Positions 1 to 8,230 of a stretch of 64,000 bases of DNA are shown here, piece after piece. Under the pieces are notes generated by a model that saw nothing but the letters and a program-made list of their open reading frames with translations, was not told the DNA's origin and made no database searches. The stretch is taken from contig JBBDRD010000046.1 of the NCBI GenBank assembly GCA_040905665.1, positions 14,263 through 78,262 on the forward strand, in the 5' to 3' direction. Made by a program: the position numbers and the translations under genes. Origin of the DNA: DASVCN01 sp040905665 (GTDB lineage Bacteria; Deinococcota; Deinococci; Deinococcales; Trueperaceae). Each line of letters starts with the position of its first letter. Positions within the stretch are counted from its first letter, which is position 1.

Positions 1-2
1 AT

Positions 3-89
3 AGCATCCGCATCAATGAGCGATACCGTATCTGCTTCACATGGCTGGAGGATGGACCGGGCGAGGTAGAGATCGTTGACTACCATTAG
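3..89 (+). CDS. higB: HigB/RelE-type toxin, C-terminal fragment
   Basis: The window opens inside this gene. The last 28 codons read SIRINERYRICFTW followed by a short acidic stretch ending EIVDYH and TAG. This is the characteristic C-terminal strand of HigB-family mRNA interferases, with the conserved R-IN--YRICF-W and final DYH. The family cleaves mRNA at the ribosome and is neutralised by the antitoxin encoded just downstream. Only 21 bases separate it from the HigA gene, the usual toxin-first order of higBA loci. The 5' part lies outside the window. Confidence 0.8.
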   Translation, partial: SIRINERYRICFTWLEDGPGEVEIVDYH

Positions 90-110
90 CATTAGAGGGG
101 AGTTCTGAAG

Positions 111-416
111 GTGGTACGAGTTCCAACTCAACGCAAACCCTCTCACGCAGGAGAGGTTCTCTTGGAAGACTTCCTGGGGCCACTGAATGTGAGCCAGCGT
201 GAGCTTGCCGACGCGATCCAAGTTCCATATCAGCGAGTAAACGAGATAGTAAATGGACGCCGAGGAATTACGCCTAGCTCCGCACTTCGACTTTCGAGGT
301 TTTTCGGAAACTCGGTTGGGTTCTGGATGAACCTTCAGGCCCGGTCTGACCTATACGAGGTGGCACAGGCGGAGGCTGGCGAGCTCGACAGGATTCGGCA
401 GTTCAACGTAGCCTGA
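111..416 (+). CDS. higA: HigA-type antitoxin, XRE helix-turn-helix
   Basis: This 101-residue protein is a HigA-family antitoxin. An N-terminal HPGE-like segment (PSHAGEVLLEDFL) leads into an XRE helix-turn-helix at about residues 25-65, with the recognition region QVPYQRVNEIVNGRRGIT. A C-terminal FFGNSVGFWMNLQ segment follows, typical of HigA. The start is GTG, placed after a purine-rich AGAGGGGAG ribosome site. It follows the HigB fragment by 21 bp, so the two form one operon. HigA proteins normally bind the toxin and repress their own promoter; that promoter is outside the window. Confidence 0.9.
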   Translation: MVRVPTQRKPSHAGEVLLEDFLGPLNVSQRELADAIQVPYQRVNEIVNGRRGITPSSALRLSRFFGNSVGFWMNLQARSDLYEVAQAEAGELDRIRQFNVA

Positions 417-477
417 CTCCGCCAAATTCCTGCTGGTGTTTGGATCTGTCACTTTTCAACTTGCCTCGGGACCGTCC

Positions 478-1461
478 CTACACGGCACCGGCCGGCACTT
501 CGCTCAATGGCCGCTCGCCAGCCAGTACCCGCAGCACGTCCTCTGCCACATGCAGGCAGGCGCGCTTCGTCGACTCCTCGGTGACACCGGCGATGTGAGG
601 CGTGAGCAGGACGTTGGGCAAGCCGGCCAGCGGGTCGTTTGATCCCGGCGGTTCGGGGTCACGTACATCCAAGGCCGCGCCGGCGAGTTGCCCTGCCTTA
701 AGCGCCTGGGCCAATGCCGACTCGTCAACCAGCCCTCCTCTGGCGGTGTTGATGAGATATGCTACCGGCTTCATCGACGCCAGTGCCCTCTGGCCGATCA
801 TTCCTCTCGTCGAAGGCAGCAGCGGGGCGTGTAGCGACACTACGTCCGAGGCGGCGAGGAGTTCTTCCAGGGTCAACAGTTCGACGCCGAACTCCTGCAC
901 CGCGGACGAGTTGGGACCCACCAACGGATCGCTCGCGACGATCCGCATCCCCAGGACTTGGGCGCGCCGGGCAACGCGGCCACCTATATCGCCCAGCCCC
1001 ACGATTCCCAGAGTCTTGCCCTGCAGCTCGAAGCCCACTGCCGCCTGCCGATCCCATTCGCCCGCATGCAGCTTGGGCGAGGCGACCAGGAAGTTGCGAG
1101 CAAGGGAGAGCATCGACCCGATCACGTACTCGGCCACGCTCGTTGCATTGGTGCCCGGCGCCCAGGTGACCGTCACTCCGGCCTGTTGTACGGCCGGCAG
1201 TTCGATGTTGTCGAGGCCCACGCCTACTCGGCCTACTGCCGCGACTCTCGTACCCTCGAGCAACGATCGGGTGACCTTCGTCTGATTTCGAACCAGCAAG
1301 GCTCCAGCGTCCTGGAGCGCGGCACGCAACTCGTCGGGTCTGGCGTAAAGCTCCGGGTCGTAGTGAAGACCTCCGCCGGCGCCCAACAGCTGCAGCGCGG
1401 CCTCATGCAGGAATTCGGAAACGACTACCTTTTGACTGCTTCTCCCCCTTGGCTCGCTCAT
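478..1461 (-). CDS. D-isomer 2-hydroxyacid dehydrogenase (PGDH-like)
   Basis: NAD-dependent D-2-hydroxyacid dehydrogenase of 327 residues. The Rossmann motif GLGDIG lies at 155-160. The catalytic triad of the family is visible: Arg241 in NTARGGLVDE, Glu270 in DVRDPEPP and His289 in TPHIAGVT. It lacks the C-terminal ACT domain of classical SerA, so the substrate cannot be named; phosphoglycerate, sulfolactate or another 2-hydroxy acid are possible. An upstream in-frame start would add 47 residues, but ATG at 1461 overlaps the racemase stop as ATGA, which argues for this start and for translational coupling. It is the third gene of a three-gene operon. Confidence 0.9.
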   Translation of the reverse strand: MSEPRGRSSQKVVVSEFLHEAALQLLGAGGGLHYDPELYARPDELRAALQDAGALLVRNQTKVTRSLLEGTRVAAVGRVGVGLDNIELPAVQQAGVTVTWAPGTNATSVAEYVIGSMLSLARNFLVASPKLHAGEWDRQAAVGFELQGKTLGIVGLGDIGGRVARRAQVLGMRIVASDPLVGPNSSAVQEFGVELLTLEELLAASDVVSLHAPLLPSTRGMIGQRALASMKPVAYLINTARGGLVDESALAQALKAGQLAGAALDVRDPEPPGSNDPLAGLPNVLLTPHIAGVTEESTKRACLHVAEDVLRVLAGERPLSEVPAGAV

Positions 1462-2192
1462 GGGGTAGTGGCCCGTCCCAGGTCGTTCACCGATCGCTTG
1501 CCCGTTGCATAGTCGGCCGTGGCCTGCACGAGGACATCGGTGGAGTTGACGAGTGGACAGGGGAGGTCGCTCTGGGCGAGCACCAGCGGCACCTCGGTGC
1601 ATCCGGCGATGATCACTTTCGCTCCGGCGTCGATGAACTCTCCCGCCAGTGCAAGCATCCGTGCGCGCACATCGCCGCCCAGGTCACCACTCTTGATTCG
1701 GTAAAGCAGCTCCATGAAAATCTCCCGCTGTTGCGCCAGCGGCTCGATTGCGACGATACCGCGAGCTTCGAGGCCGTCACTGTAGAGCCGGGCGTCGAGA
1801 CAACCTGCTGCCGCTAGCACGCCTACCCGCCCGATCCCGGGAACTCGTCGCAGGGTTGCTTCGATCGTCTCGTCGATGATGTTGACGAGCGGAATGTTTA
1901 CGGCCGCTTCGATGTCGCCGGCAAAGGCGTGCGCCGCGTTGCAAGGCATGGCAAGGAGCTCGGCCCCTGCACGTTCGAGTCCGCTCGCCATCTGGGCCAG
2001 TAGCGGCGCAGACGAGGGCCCCCGGCCTGCTACCGCGTCGTTGCGATTGGGCACCTTCGGGTTGTTGTCGATGATTATCCGCAACCGGTCCTGATCGCGT
2101 GCGGCGGGGGTCGCAGCCAACAGTTTGGCGAAGAAGTCAAGGGTTGCGTCGGGGCCCATTCCCCCCAACACGCCTACCGTGAGGTTCGCCAC
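1458..2192 (-). CDS. Aspartate/glutamate racemase family protein
   Basis: This 244-residue protein belongs to the cofactor-independent Asp/Glu racemase superfamily. The N-terminal GVLGGMGPDATLDFF and the two catalytic cysteines Cys84 (AMPCNAAH) and Cys198 (IAGCTEVPL) match aspartate racemases, where each cysteine acts as acid or base on one face of the substrate. The GTG start at 2192 shares one base with the stop of the PLP enzyme upstream, and the stop overlaps the next gene by 4 bp. Its natural substrate may be aspartate or a related acidic amino acid such as cysteate, given the neighbours; this is inference. Confidence 0.88.
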   Translation of the reverse strand: MANLTVGVLGGMGPDATLDFFAKLLAATPAARDQDRLRIIIDNNPKVPNRNDAVAGRGPSSAPLLAQMASGLERAGAELLAMPCNAAHAFAGDIEAAVNIPLVNIIDETIEATLRRVPGIGRVGVLAAAGCLDARLYSDGLEARGIVAIEPLAQQREIFMELLYRIKSGDLGGDVRARMLALAGEFIDAGAKVIIAGCTEVPLVLAQSDLPCPLVNSTDVLVQATADYATGKRSVNDLGRATTP

Positions 2193-3190
2193 TAGTCGAG
2201 AATCACATCCTGATACGCGTAGAGCGCCGGCGCGCCACCGGTGTGAAGGAACAAGACTCGTTCACCGGAATCAAAATGGCCGCTGCGCACCAGGCCGATG
2301 AGCCCGGCGGCGGTCTTGCCGGTGTAGACGGGATCGAGAAGGATCCCCTCGAGCCGCGCGAAGAGTCTGATCGCCTCAACCATCTCATCGGTAGGAAGGG
2401 AGTAGCCGGGCCCAACGTAGTCATCGACCACCACCACCGCCTCACGTGGAATGGGAACAGAGCAACCGGCCAACTCCGCCGCCTGCCCGGCGAGAGCATG
2501 AATCTTTTCCTCTTGCGGCCCGCGTTCGGCCCGAGTACTGATACCGATTATTGGCAGGCCGGCCGAGTTGCCGTGGAGCCCCGCGATGAGTCCGGCGTGA
2601 GTTCCGCCCGAACCGCTGGACGCTACCAGCCGGTCGAAGGTGATCTGCTGCTCGAACATCTGCTGCAGCATCTCCTGAGCGCAGGCGACGTAGCCCAAAG
2701 CCCCCAGGGCGTTAGAGCCGCCACCGGGAATCAGGTACCCTTTGCGCCCCTCGCCTTCGAGCTCGGAGAGTACCTGCGTCGCGGCTTCCCCCACGTCGCC
2801 TCCGCCGGGTACGACAGTTATCGCCTCCACCCCCAAAAGCCGGTAGAGGAAGTTGTTGCCGCTGGCATCGGGATCGTAGGAGTTGGGTACCCGCTCCTCG
2901 AGTACCAGGCGGCAGCGCAAACCCTCCTTCACGGCAGCGGCAAGGGTAAGCCGGCAGTGGTTGGACTGGACAGCGCCAACGGTAACGAGGGTGTCGGCGC
3001 CCTGGGCCAGAGCGTCGGCCACCAGGAACTCCAGCTTGCGCGTCTTGTTCCCACCCGAGGTGAGGCCAAGCTCGTCGTCGCGTTTGATCCAGATCTCCGG
3101 GCCCCCCAGCTGTTCGCTCAGTCGGTCGAGTCGTTCGATAGCCGTGGAATGCGAGGTGTATTGGCGCCGAGGGAATCGGGCAAGGTTCAT
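2192..3190 (-). CDS. PLP-dependent D-cysteine desulfhydrase / ACC deaminase family lyase
   Basis: A 332-residue fold-type II PLP enzyme. The GGNKTRKLEF motif carries the cofactor-binding lysine (Lys49), and GAVQSNHCR (around 72-80) supplies the serine that acts on the substrate in this family. The phosphate-binding loop appears as PGGGSNALGALGY. Close families are D-cysteine desulfhydrase (DcyD), L-cysteate sulfo-lyase (CuyA) and ACC deaminase; sequence alone does not separate them here. It is the first gene of the operon, followed without a gap by the racemase. A divergent promoter region of about 220 bp separates it from deoC. Confidence 0.85.
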   Translation of the reverse strand: MNLARFPRRQYTSHSTAIERLDRLSEQLGGPEIWIKRDDELGLTSGGNKTRKLEFLVADALAQGADTLVTVGAVQSNHCRLTLAAAVKEGLRCRLVLEERVPNSYDPDASGNNFLYRLLGVEAITVVPGGGDVGEAATQVLSELEGEGRKGYLIPGGGSNALGALGYVACAQEMLQQMFEQQITFDRLVASSGSGGTHAGLIAGLHGNSAGLPIIGISTRAERGPQEEKIHALAGQAAELAGCSVPIPREAVVVVDDYVGPGYSLPTDEMVEAIRLFARLEGILLDPVYTGKTAAGLIGLVRSGHFDSGERVLFLHTGGAPALYAYQDVILD

Positions 3191-3410
3191 GGTTGCTCCT
3201 CTGCTCGCTCAGGAATGATGTTTCTTTCGTCAGGATACCGCCTAACGGCTTCGCTGCTCACGGACGGGCGGGTGTAGACTGGGCCCACTATGAGAACGTG
3301 GGCAGTTGCAATGATGGTTTCGAAAGCAGGATTCGGCTACGAACTGTTCGACCGGGGAGCACCCCAACGCGAAGGATACTGCGGGGGTTTTTCCCCGGAG
3401 GGGACATAGA

Positions 3411-4448
3411 GTGACTATTCGCCCGTCCCAGGATCAGCCAATCGGCGACGGCGCTGCTGCTGGTAACCGGGCCGCGCGCAACTCGGAAGCGCGCAACTCG
3501 GGAGCGCGCAATCCGGGAGCGCCGCTCGACGAGGCATGGTTCCGTCAGGCGCAGGTAAATCTATCGGCCGCCGAGCGGCGCAGCGCGACTCTCGGCACTC
3601 GGCGCACGGTCAAGAAAGCATGGCAGGCCGCTTGGTTATTGCGGGCGGTGGCGCTCATCGACCTCACGACCCTGGCCGGTGACGACACTCCCGGCCGGGT
3701 GAGGCGGTTGTGCGCAAAAGCGCGAAATCCCGTAAGGGCCGACCTGCTCGAGGAGTTGGGCATGGCCGACCAGGGAATAACGGTGGCGGCGGCGTGCGTC
3801 TATCATTCGATGGTTCATACCGCCGTCTCGGCCCTCAAGGGCAGCGGAGTTCCGGTAGCTGCCGTATCGACCGGCTTTCCCGCCGGGCTTACTCCCTTCG
3901 AAGGACGCCTTGCCGAGATTCGCGCCTCGGTAGCGGGCGGCGCCGCCGAGATCGACATCGTGGTGAGCCGCCGGCACGTGCTGCTGGGAGATTGGCCGGC
4001 ACTCTACGACGAGGTGCGCGCGTTCCGTGACGCCTGCGGAGACGCGCATATGAAGGCGATCTTGGCCACAGGTGAGTTGGGGACGCTCAGGAATGTTTAC
4101 AAGGCGTCGATGGTTGCGATGATGGCGGGCACCGACTTCATCAAGACCTCCACCGGCAAGGAGCCGGTGAACGCCACGTTACCGGTTGGGCTCACCATGA
4201 CCAGGGCGATTCGGGAGTATCACGAACGTACAGGTTACAGGATCGGCCTCAAACCGGCGGGAGGGATCAAGACGGCCAAGGAAGCTCTTACCTGGTTGAT
4301 CATGTTGAAAGAGGAGCTTGGCAGGCCCTGGCTCGAGCCCGAACTCTTCCGTTTTGGCGCTTCCAGCCTCCTGGCCGATATCGAACGGCAGCTGGAGCAC
4401 TTCGTGACCGGACGCTACTCGGCGAGCTTCCGGCATCCGCAGGGATGA
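3411..4448 (+). CDS. deoC: Deoxyribose-phosphate aldolase
   Basis: DeoC cleaves 2-deoxyribose-5-phosphate to glyceraldehyde-3-phosphate and acetaldehyde in deoxynucleoside catabolism. The class I aldolase signature TDFIKTSTGK carries the Schiff-base lysine at about residue 245, and a second conserved lysine lies in MKAILATGELG. At 345 residues it is longer than the usual ~220-260 because of an N-terminal extension holding three RNSGA-like pentapeptides encoded by a 15-bp tandem repeat. The GTG start follows CCGGAGGGG at good spacing. The aldehyde dehydrogenase downstream is the expected partner for oxidising acetaldehyde. Confidence 0.93.
   Translation: MTIRPSQDQPIGDGAAAGNRAARNSEARNSGARNPGAPLDEAWFRQAQVNLSAAERRSATLGTRRTVKKAWQAAWLLRAVALIDLTTLAGDDTPGRVRRLCAKARNPVRADLLEELGMADQGITVAAACVYHSMVHTAVSALKGSGVPVAAVSTGFPAGLTPFEGRLAEIRASVAGGAAEIDIVVSRRHVLLGDWPALYDEVRAFRDACGDAHMKAILATGELGTLRNVYKASMVAMMAGTDFIKTSTGKEPVNATLPVGLTMTRAIREYHERTGYRIGLKPAGGIKTAKEALTWLIMLKEELGRPWLEPELFRFGASSLLADIERQLEHFVTGRYSASFRHPQG
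3474..3518 (+). repeat. Three 15-bp tandem repeats inside deoC
   Basis: Three consecutive 15-bp units begin at 3474, 3489 and 3504 and share the core GCGCGCAAnyCGG. They are in frame and encode the pentapeptides RNSEA, RNSGA and RNPGA in the non-catalytic N-terminal extension of DeoC. The unit length equals that of the repeats just after the gene (4466-4555), though the sequence differs. Confidence 0.9.
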
Positions 4449-4564
4449 ACTTCATGATGCCGACCGGTGCGTTTAGAGACGGTGCGTTTAGAGCGGATGC
4501 GTTTAAGGACGATGCGTTTAGGGACGGTGCGTCGAGTGCGGATGCGTATGGGAGAGTAGAGTGA
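4445..4564 (+). CDS. Mini-ORF of pentapeptide repeats coupled to deoC and ALDH16
   Basis: A 39-codon frame opens with ATG at 4445, overlapping the deoC stop as ATGA, and ends with TGA at 4562-4564, overlapping the GTG start of the next gene as GTGA. Its product after MNFMMPT is built of five-residue units: GAFRD, GAFRA, DAFKD, DAFRD, GASSA, DAYGR. These resemble loosely the A(D/N)Lxx pentapeptide-repeat pattern. Overlap at both ends suggests translational coupling through the operon. It could be a real small protein, a coupling leader, or a chance open frame created by a 15-bp tandem expansion. No homologue is recognised. Confidence 0.5.
   Translation: MNFMMPTGAFRDGAFRADAFKDDAFRDGASSADAYGRVE
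4466..4555 (+). repeat. 15-bp tandem repeat array between deoC and ALDH16
   Basis: About six 15-bp units start at 4466, 4481, 4496, 4511, 4526 and 4541. The consensus is (G/G or A)TGCGTTTAGRGAC; the first four units match well and the last two have drifted. Because 15 is a multiple of three, changes in copy number keep the mini-ORF frame and its coupling to the next gene intact. Confidence 0.9.
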
Positions 4565-7041
4565 GCAGCGTCAAGGAGATTTTCGAGACGATGGAGTACG
4601 GGCCGGCGCCCGAGGGGCGCGAGCACGCAGACGAGTGGCTGCAACGCCACGATCGACGGTTCGGGCACTTCATCGGCGGCCGTTTCGTGCAGTCCCAGGA
4701 CGGCCAAACTTTCGAAACGATCAATCCGGCGAACGGCGAAGTCCTGGCGGAGGTAGCCCAAGGGGGCGCTGCCGACGTCGACCGTGCGGTCGCGGCAGCC
4801 GCCTCGGCTCAGGTGTCGTGGGCGGGGTTGAGCCCTCACGCTCGCTCCCGCTTCATCTACGCTCTTGCGCGTCGCCTGCAAAGGCATAGCCGCCTCTTCG
4901 CCGTCATCGAAACGCTTGACAACGGCAAGCCGATTCGTGAGACTCGCGACCTGGATATTCCGTTGGCGGCGCGGCACTTCTACCACCACGCCGGCTGGGC
5001 TCAACTGCTGGGTGACGAGTTCCCCGGCTATAAGCCGGTGGGCGTATGCGGACAGATCATCCCCTGGAACTTCCCGCTGCTGATGCTCTCCTGGAAGGTG
5101 GCTCCGGCGTTGGCGGCCGGTTGCACCGTCGTGCTCAAGCCCGCCGAGTTCACCCCCCTCACCGCCCTGCTGTTGGCCGAGGTTGCCCGCGACGCCGGTC
5201 TGCCCAACGGCGTGTTCAACGTGGTGACCGGCGACGGCAGCACCGGCGAGTTGATCGTCAATCATCCGGACGTCGACAAGTTGGCCTTTACCGGCTCGAC
5301 CGAGGTCGGTCGGATCATCCGCAAGAGCAGCGCCGGCAGCGGCAAGAAGCTCTCGTTGGAGCTGGGCGGCAAGAGTCCCTTCCTGGTATTCGACGACGCC
5401 GATCTCGACGCGGCGGTCGAAGGGGTCGTCGACGCGATCTGGTTCAATCAGGGTCAGGTATGTTGCGCCGGCTCGCGCCTTCTGGTTCAGGAGGGCGTGG
5501 CAGACAAGCTCCACGACAAGTTGCGTGTACGCATGGAGACTCTGCGGATGGGCGATCCGCTGGACAAGGCCGTCGATCTGGGCGCGATCGTGGCGCCGGT
5601 GCAACTGCAGAGGATCGAGCAGTTGGTGGAACAGGGTAAGGCTGAAGGCGCACGCTGCTGGCAGCCATCGTGGGCGGTTCCCAAGGAAGGGCTCTTCTAT
5701 CCCCCCACCCTCTTCACCGAGGTCGAGCCGGCCTCGCTGCTGGCACAGGTCGAGATCTTCGGACCGGTGCTGGCTTCGATGACCTTCCGCACGCCCGGCG
5801 AGGCAGTTGAACTCGCCAACGATTCCCGTTATGGCCTGGCCGCCTCGCTCTGGACCGAGAACATCGACTTGGCGCTGGATATTGCGCCCAAGTTGGTGGC
5901 CGGCGTAGTTTGGATCAACAGCACGAACATGTTCGACGCCGCAGCCGGTTTCGGTGGTTACCGCGAGAGCGGCTTCGGACGCGAGGGCGGGCGTGAGGGG
6001 ATGTACGAGTATCTGGTGCCGGGCTGGGAGCGAGATCTTGCCTCCGCCCCTGCCGTTACAGGCGCCGCCAATAGCGCCGTGGACAGGGAGGATGACGCTT
6101 CGCCGCTGCCCGGCTCTGGTAACGGGAGTGGCAGCGAAGACGAAGCGGAGGCCGCGCTCGGCCTGCTTCCAGGAGGAAATGGCAGCGCGTTAGCCGGAAT
6201 AGACCGCACCGCGAAGCTCTACATCGGAGGCAAGCAGGTTCGGCCCGACGGCGGTTACAGCTATCCGGTGCGCTCACCAGAAGGAAACGTCGTGGGGGAG
6301 GCCAGCCTGGGGAACCGCAAGGATATCCGCAATGCGGTAGAGGCGGCCCGCAAGGCGAGCGGCTGGGGTCAGTCCACCGGGCATAACCGTGCCCAGATCC
6401 TCTACTATCTGGCCGAAAATCTCGCTGCCCGGACGAGGGAGTTCGAGGAGAGGCTCGAGCTCATGACCGGGTCGAAAGGCACGGCTGCGCGGGGCGAGGT
6501 CGACGCTGCAGTGGAGCGCCTGTTCACCTACGCGGCCTGGGCCGATAAGTACGACGGAGCTGTCCACCACACACCGGTTCGAAATGTGACCCTTGCGATG
6601 AACGAGCCGTTTGGAATCATGGGGATCGTCTGTCCCGAGACCTCGCCGCTGCTGGCCTTCGTCTCGCTGGTCGCCCCGACCGTGGCGATGGGCAACCGAG
6701 TGGTAGCCGTCCCCTCTGCTCGTTGGCCGCTGGCGGCTACCGACCTCTATCAGGTGCTGGAGACCTCCGACGTACCGGCTGGGGTGATCAATATCGTCAC
6801 AGGCAAAAGCGATGAGTTGGCTGCGGTCCTTGCCGACCACGACGAGATCGCCTGCCTCTGGTACATGGGCGGCAAGGCGGGAAGCGCGGCGGTGGAGAGC
6901 GCATCGGCTGGGAACCTCAAGGCCACCTGGGTGAGCAACGGAAAGCAGCGAAACTGGTTCGACGAGCAGCAGTCCCAGGGTCGGGAGTACCTTAGGCGGT
7001 CCACTCAGGTGAAGAATATCTGGGTGCCATACGGGGAGTGA
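4561..7041 (+). CDS. ALDH16-family two-domain aldehyde dehydrogenase
   Basis: This 826-residue protein has a complete NAD-dependent aldehyde dehydrogenase domain (about 30-500) followed by a second, incomplete ALDH domain (about 555-826). In the first, the general base Glu267 (LELGGKSP) and the nucleophile Cys302 (GQVCCAGSRL) are present, as is FGGYRESGFGREGG. The second retains a nucleotide-fold region but no catalytic cysteine motif. This full-plus-defective architecture and length match ALDH16. An Ala/Gly/Ser-rich linker joins the halves. With DeoC it would oxidise acetaldehyde to acetate. The GTG start lies within the coupled mini-ORF stop. Confidence 0.9.
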   Translation: MSSVKEIFETMEYGPAPEGREHADEWLQRHDRRFGHFIGGRFVQSQDGQTFETINPANGEVLAEVAQGGAADVDRAVAAAASAQVSWAGLSPHARSRFIYALARRLQRHSRLFAVIETLDNGKPIRETRDLDIPLAARHFYHHAGWAQLLGDEFPGYKPVGVCGQIIPWNFPLLMLSWKVAPALAAGCTVVLKPAEFTPLTALLLAEVARDAGLPNGVFNVVTGDGSTGELIVNHPDVDKLAFTGSTEVGRIIRKSSAGSGKKLSLELGGKSPFLVFDDADLDAAVEGVVDAIWFNQGQVCCAGSRLLVQEGVADKLHDKLRVRMETLRMGDPLDKAVDLGAIVAPVQLQRIEQLVEQGKAEGARCWQPSWAVPKEGLFYPPTLFTEVEPASLLAQVEIFGPVLASMTFRTPGEAVELANDSRYGLAASLWTENIDLALDIAPKLVAGVVWINSTNMFDAAAGFGGYRESGFGREGGREGMYEYLVPGWERDLASAPAVTGAANSAVDREDDASPLPGSGNGSGSEDEAEAALGLLPGGNGSALAGIDRTAKLYIGGKQVRPDGGYSYPVRSPEGNVVGEASLGNRKDIRNAVEAARKASGWGQSTGHNRAQILYYLAENLAARTREFEERLELMTGSKGTAARGEVDAAVERLFTYAAWADKYDGAVHHTPVRNVTLAMNEPFGIMGIVCPETSPLLAFVSLVAPTVAMGNRVVAVPSARWPLAATDLYQVLETSDVPAGVINIVTGKSDELAAVLADHDEIACLWYMGGKAGSAAVESASAGNLKATWVSNGKQRNWFDEQQSQGREYLRRSTQVKNIWVPYGE

Positions 7042-7147
7042 TAAGGGGGCGAGGTTGTGTCTTCTCAGTGACCGAGCGCGAAGTCGGCCACTGGGGGAAC
7101 CGCTATGTTGAAGTCCCTGGTATCTGCCGGGGGGAGAGCGAGGGGGC

Positions 7148-7378
7148 ATGAGTGGCTTGGTCCGTATTAGTTCCGAATCACCGAACGTCCGCCATCTGGT
7201 GAGTCGCTGGCAACAACGCTATGGTGTAAGTGGAGCAGTTCATCAGGCCGATCCCAGCACGCTGCTGGTAACCGCTGAAACCTCAGTCGAGGCGATCGAG
7301 GATCTGGTGCGCTCGCTGCAGAGTAATGATCTCGAGGTGGAGATCATCTGGCGGGACGGCGACCTGCTGCAGGCTTGA
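7148..7378 (+). CDS. Small conserved-looking protein, unknown function
   Basis: A 76-residue soluble, acidic protein not recognised as a named family. It looks like a single alpha/beta domain, with hydrophobic strands (TLLVTAE, EVEIIW) alternating with helices (AIEDLVRSLQSN). A good ribosome site (GAGGGGG) precedes the ATG. Its stop overlaps the TTG start of the next gene as TTGA, so it is coupled to the TIGR02587-type membrane protein and probably works with it. Confidence 0.65.
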   Translation: MSGLVRISSESPNVRHLVSRWQQRYGVSGAVHQADPSTLLVTAETSVEAIEDLVRSLQSNDLEVEIIWRDGDLLQA

Positions 7379-8229
7379 AGACAGAGCCGGACCGGGAGCC
7401 GCCAGAGTCGGAGTCGCTACGCAGCGCACTTCGTGGCTACGCCCGTGGGGTGATGGGCGCGTTGCTCGTGAGCATGCCGCTACTGGCGACCATGGAAATG
7501 TGGTGGCTGGGATTCACCATTCCGCCGTTCAGGCTGCTCCTCTTCCTAGTAGCCAACTTCGCGCTCCTCATCGTCCTCGAGTACTACAGCGGCTTCCAAA
7601 AGGGTCACGTACGACTGTGGGAAGAGGTGCAGGACGCCGTCGACGCCTACGGTATCGGCCTTTTGGTGGCGGTCATCGTCCTGTTCCTGTTTGGCGTAAT
7701 CGGCCCGGGAATGTCCTTGCGGGAGGTTGCCGGCAAGGTGATCCTCGAGGCCATTCCATTGAGCATCGGAGCGTCGATCGCCATGTCGATTTTTGGCGAC
7801 CAGGATGGCCATCGTGAGCGGCGCAAGCGTAGGGCCGGCTTCTGGGGAAGCCAGCTGATAGGCCTGGCCGGTGCGGCCTACTTTGGCTTCAACGTAGCCC
7901 CCACCGAGGAGCCGGTCATGATCGGCCTCGGCTTGAGCTGGTGGCATGCGGTGCTACTGGTGCTCTTTGGCCTCTTGCTTACCCACGCCATCGTTTATTC
8001 GGTCGGATTCGCCGGAGGTCACGCGCTTCCGGGCGGAAGAAGCTGGTGGGGCTCCCTGCTCAGGGCCGGTGTCGTCTCCTACACCGGAGCGCTGCTGGTG
8101 ACGGTATGCCTGTTGTGGCTGTTCGGGCGCATCGACGTGGTCACCGGCCTAACGCCGTCCGTTCATATGATCGTTACCCTGGGTTTCATCAATGCTCTCG
8201 GCTCCGCCGCCGCGAAGCTCATCATCTGA
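7375..8229 (+). CDS. TIGR02587-family (DUF2391) integral membrane protein
   Basis: A 284-residue polytopic membrane protein with about seven hydrophobic segments. Landmarks are the early GVMGALLVSMPLLATMEMWW, EYYSGF, and SIGASIAMSIFGDQ before a charged cytoplasmic loop. These features match the TIGR02587 family, usually followed by a TIGR02588 gene as here. The biochemical role of the family is not known to me. The start is TTG at 7375, overlapping the upstream stop. Confidence 0.8.
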   Translation: MKTEPDREPPESESLRSALRGYARGVMGALLVSMPLLATMEMWWLGFTIPPFRLLLFLVANFALLIVLEYYSGFQKGHVRLWEEVQDAVDAYGIGLLVAVIVLFLFGVIGPGMSLREVAGKVILEAIPLSIGASIAMSIFGDQDGHRERRKRRAGFWGSQLIGLAGAAYFGFNVAPTEEPVMIGLGLSWWHAVLLVLFGLLLTHAIVYSVGFAGGHALPGGRSWWGSLLRAGVVSYTGALLVTVCLLWLFGRIDVVTGLTPSVHMIVTLGFINALGSAAAKLII

Positions 8230-8230
8230 G

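Noticed and set aside
2243..3277. Plus-strand open frame of 344 codons opposite the PLP lyase gene
   Set aside because: It is antisense to a clear enzyme gene, has no domain pattern or ribosome site, and arises from the high GC content.
4300..5604. Minus-strand open frame of 434 codons opposite deoC and ALDH16
   Set aside because: It is antisense to two strong genes and to the tandem repeats, with unlikely composition and no motif.
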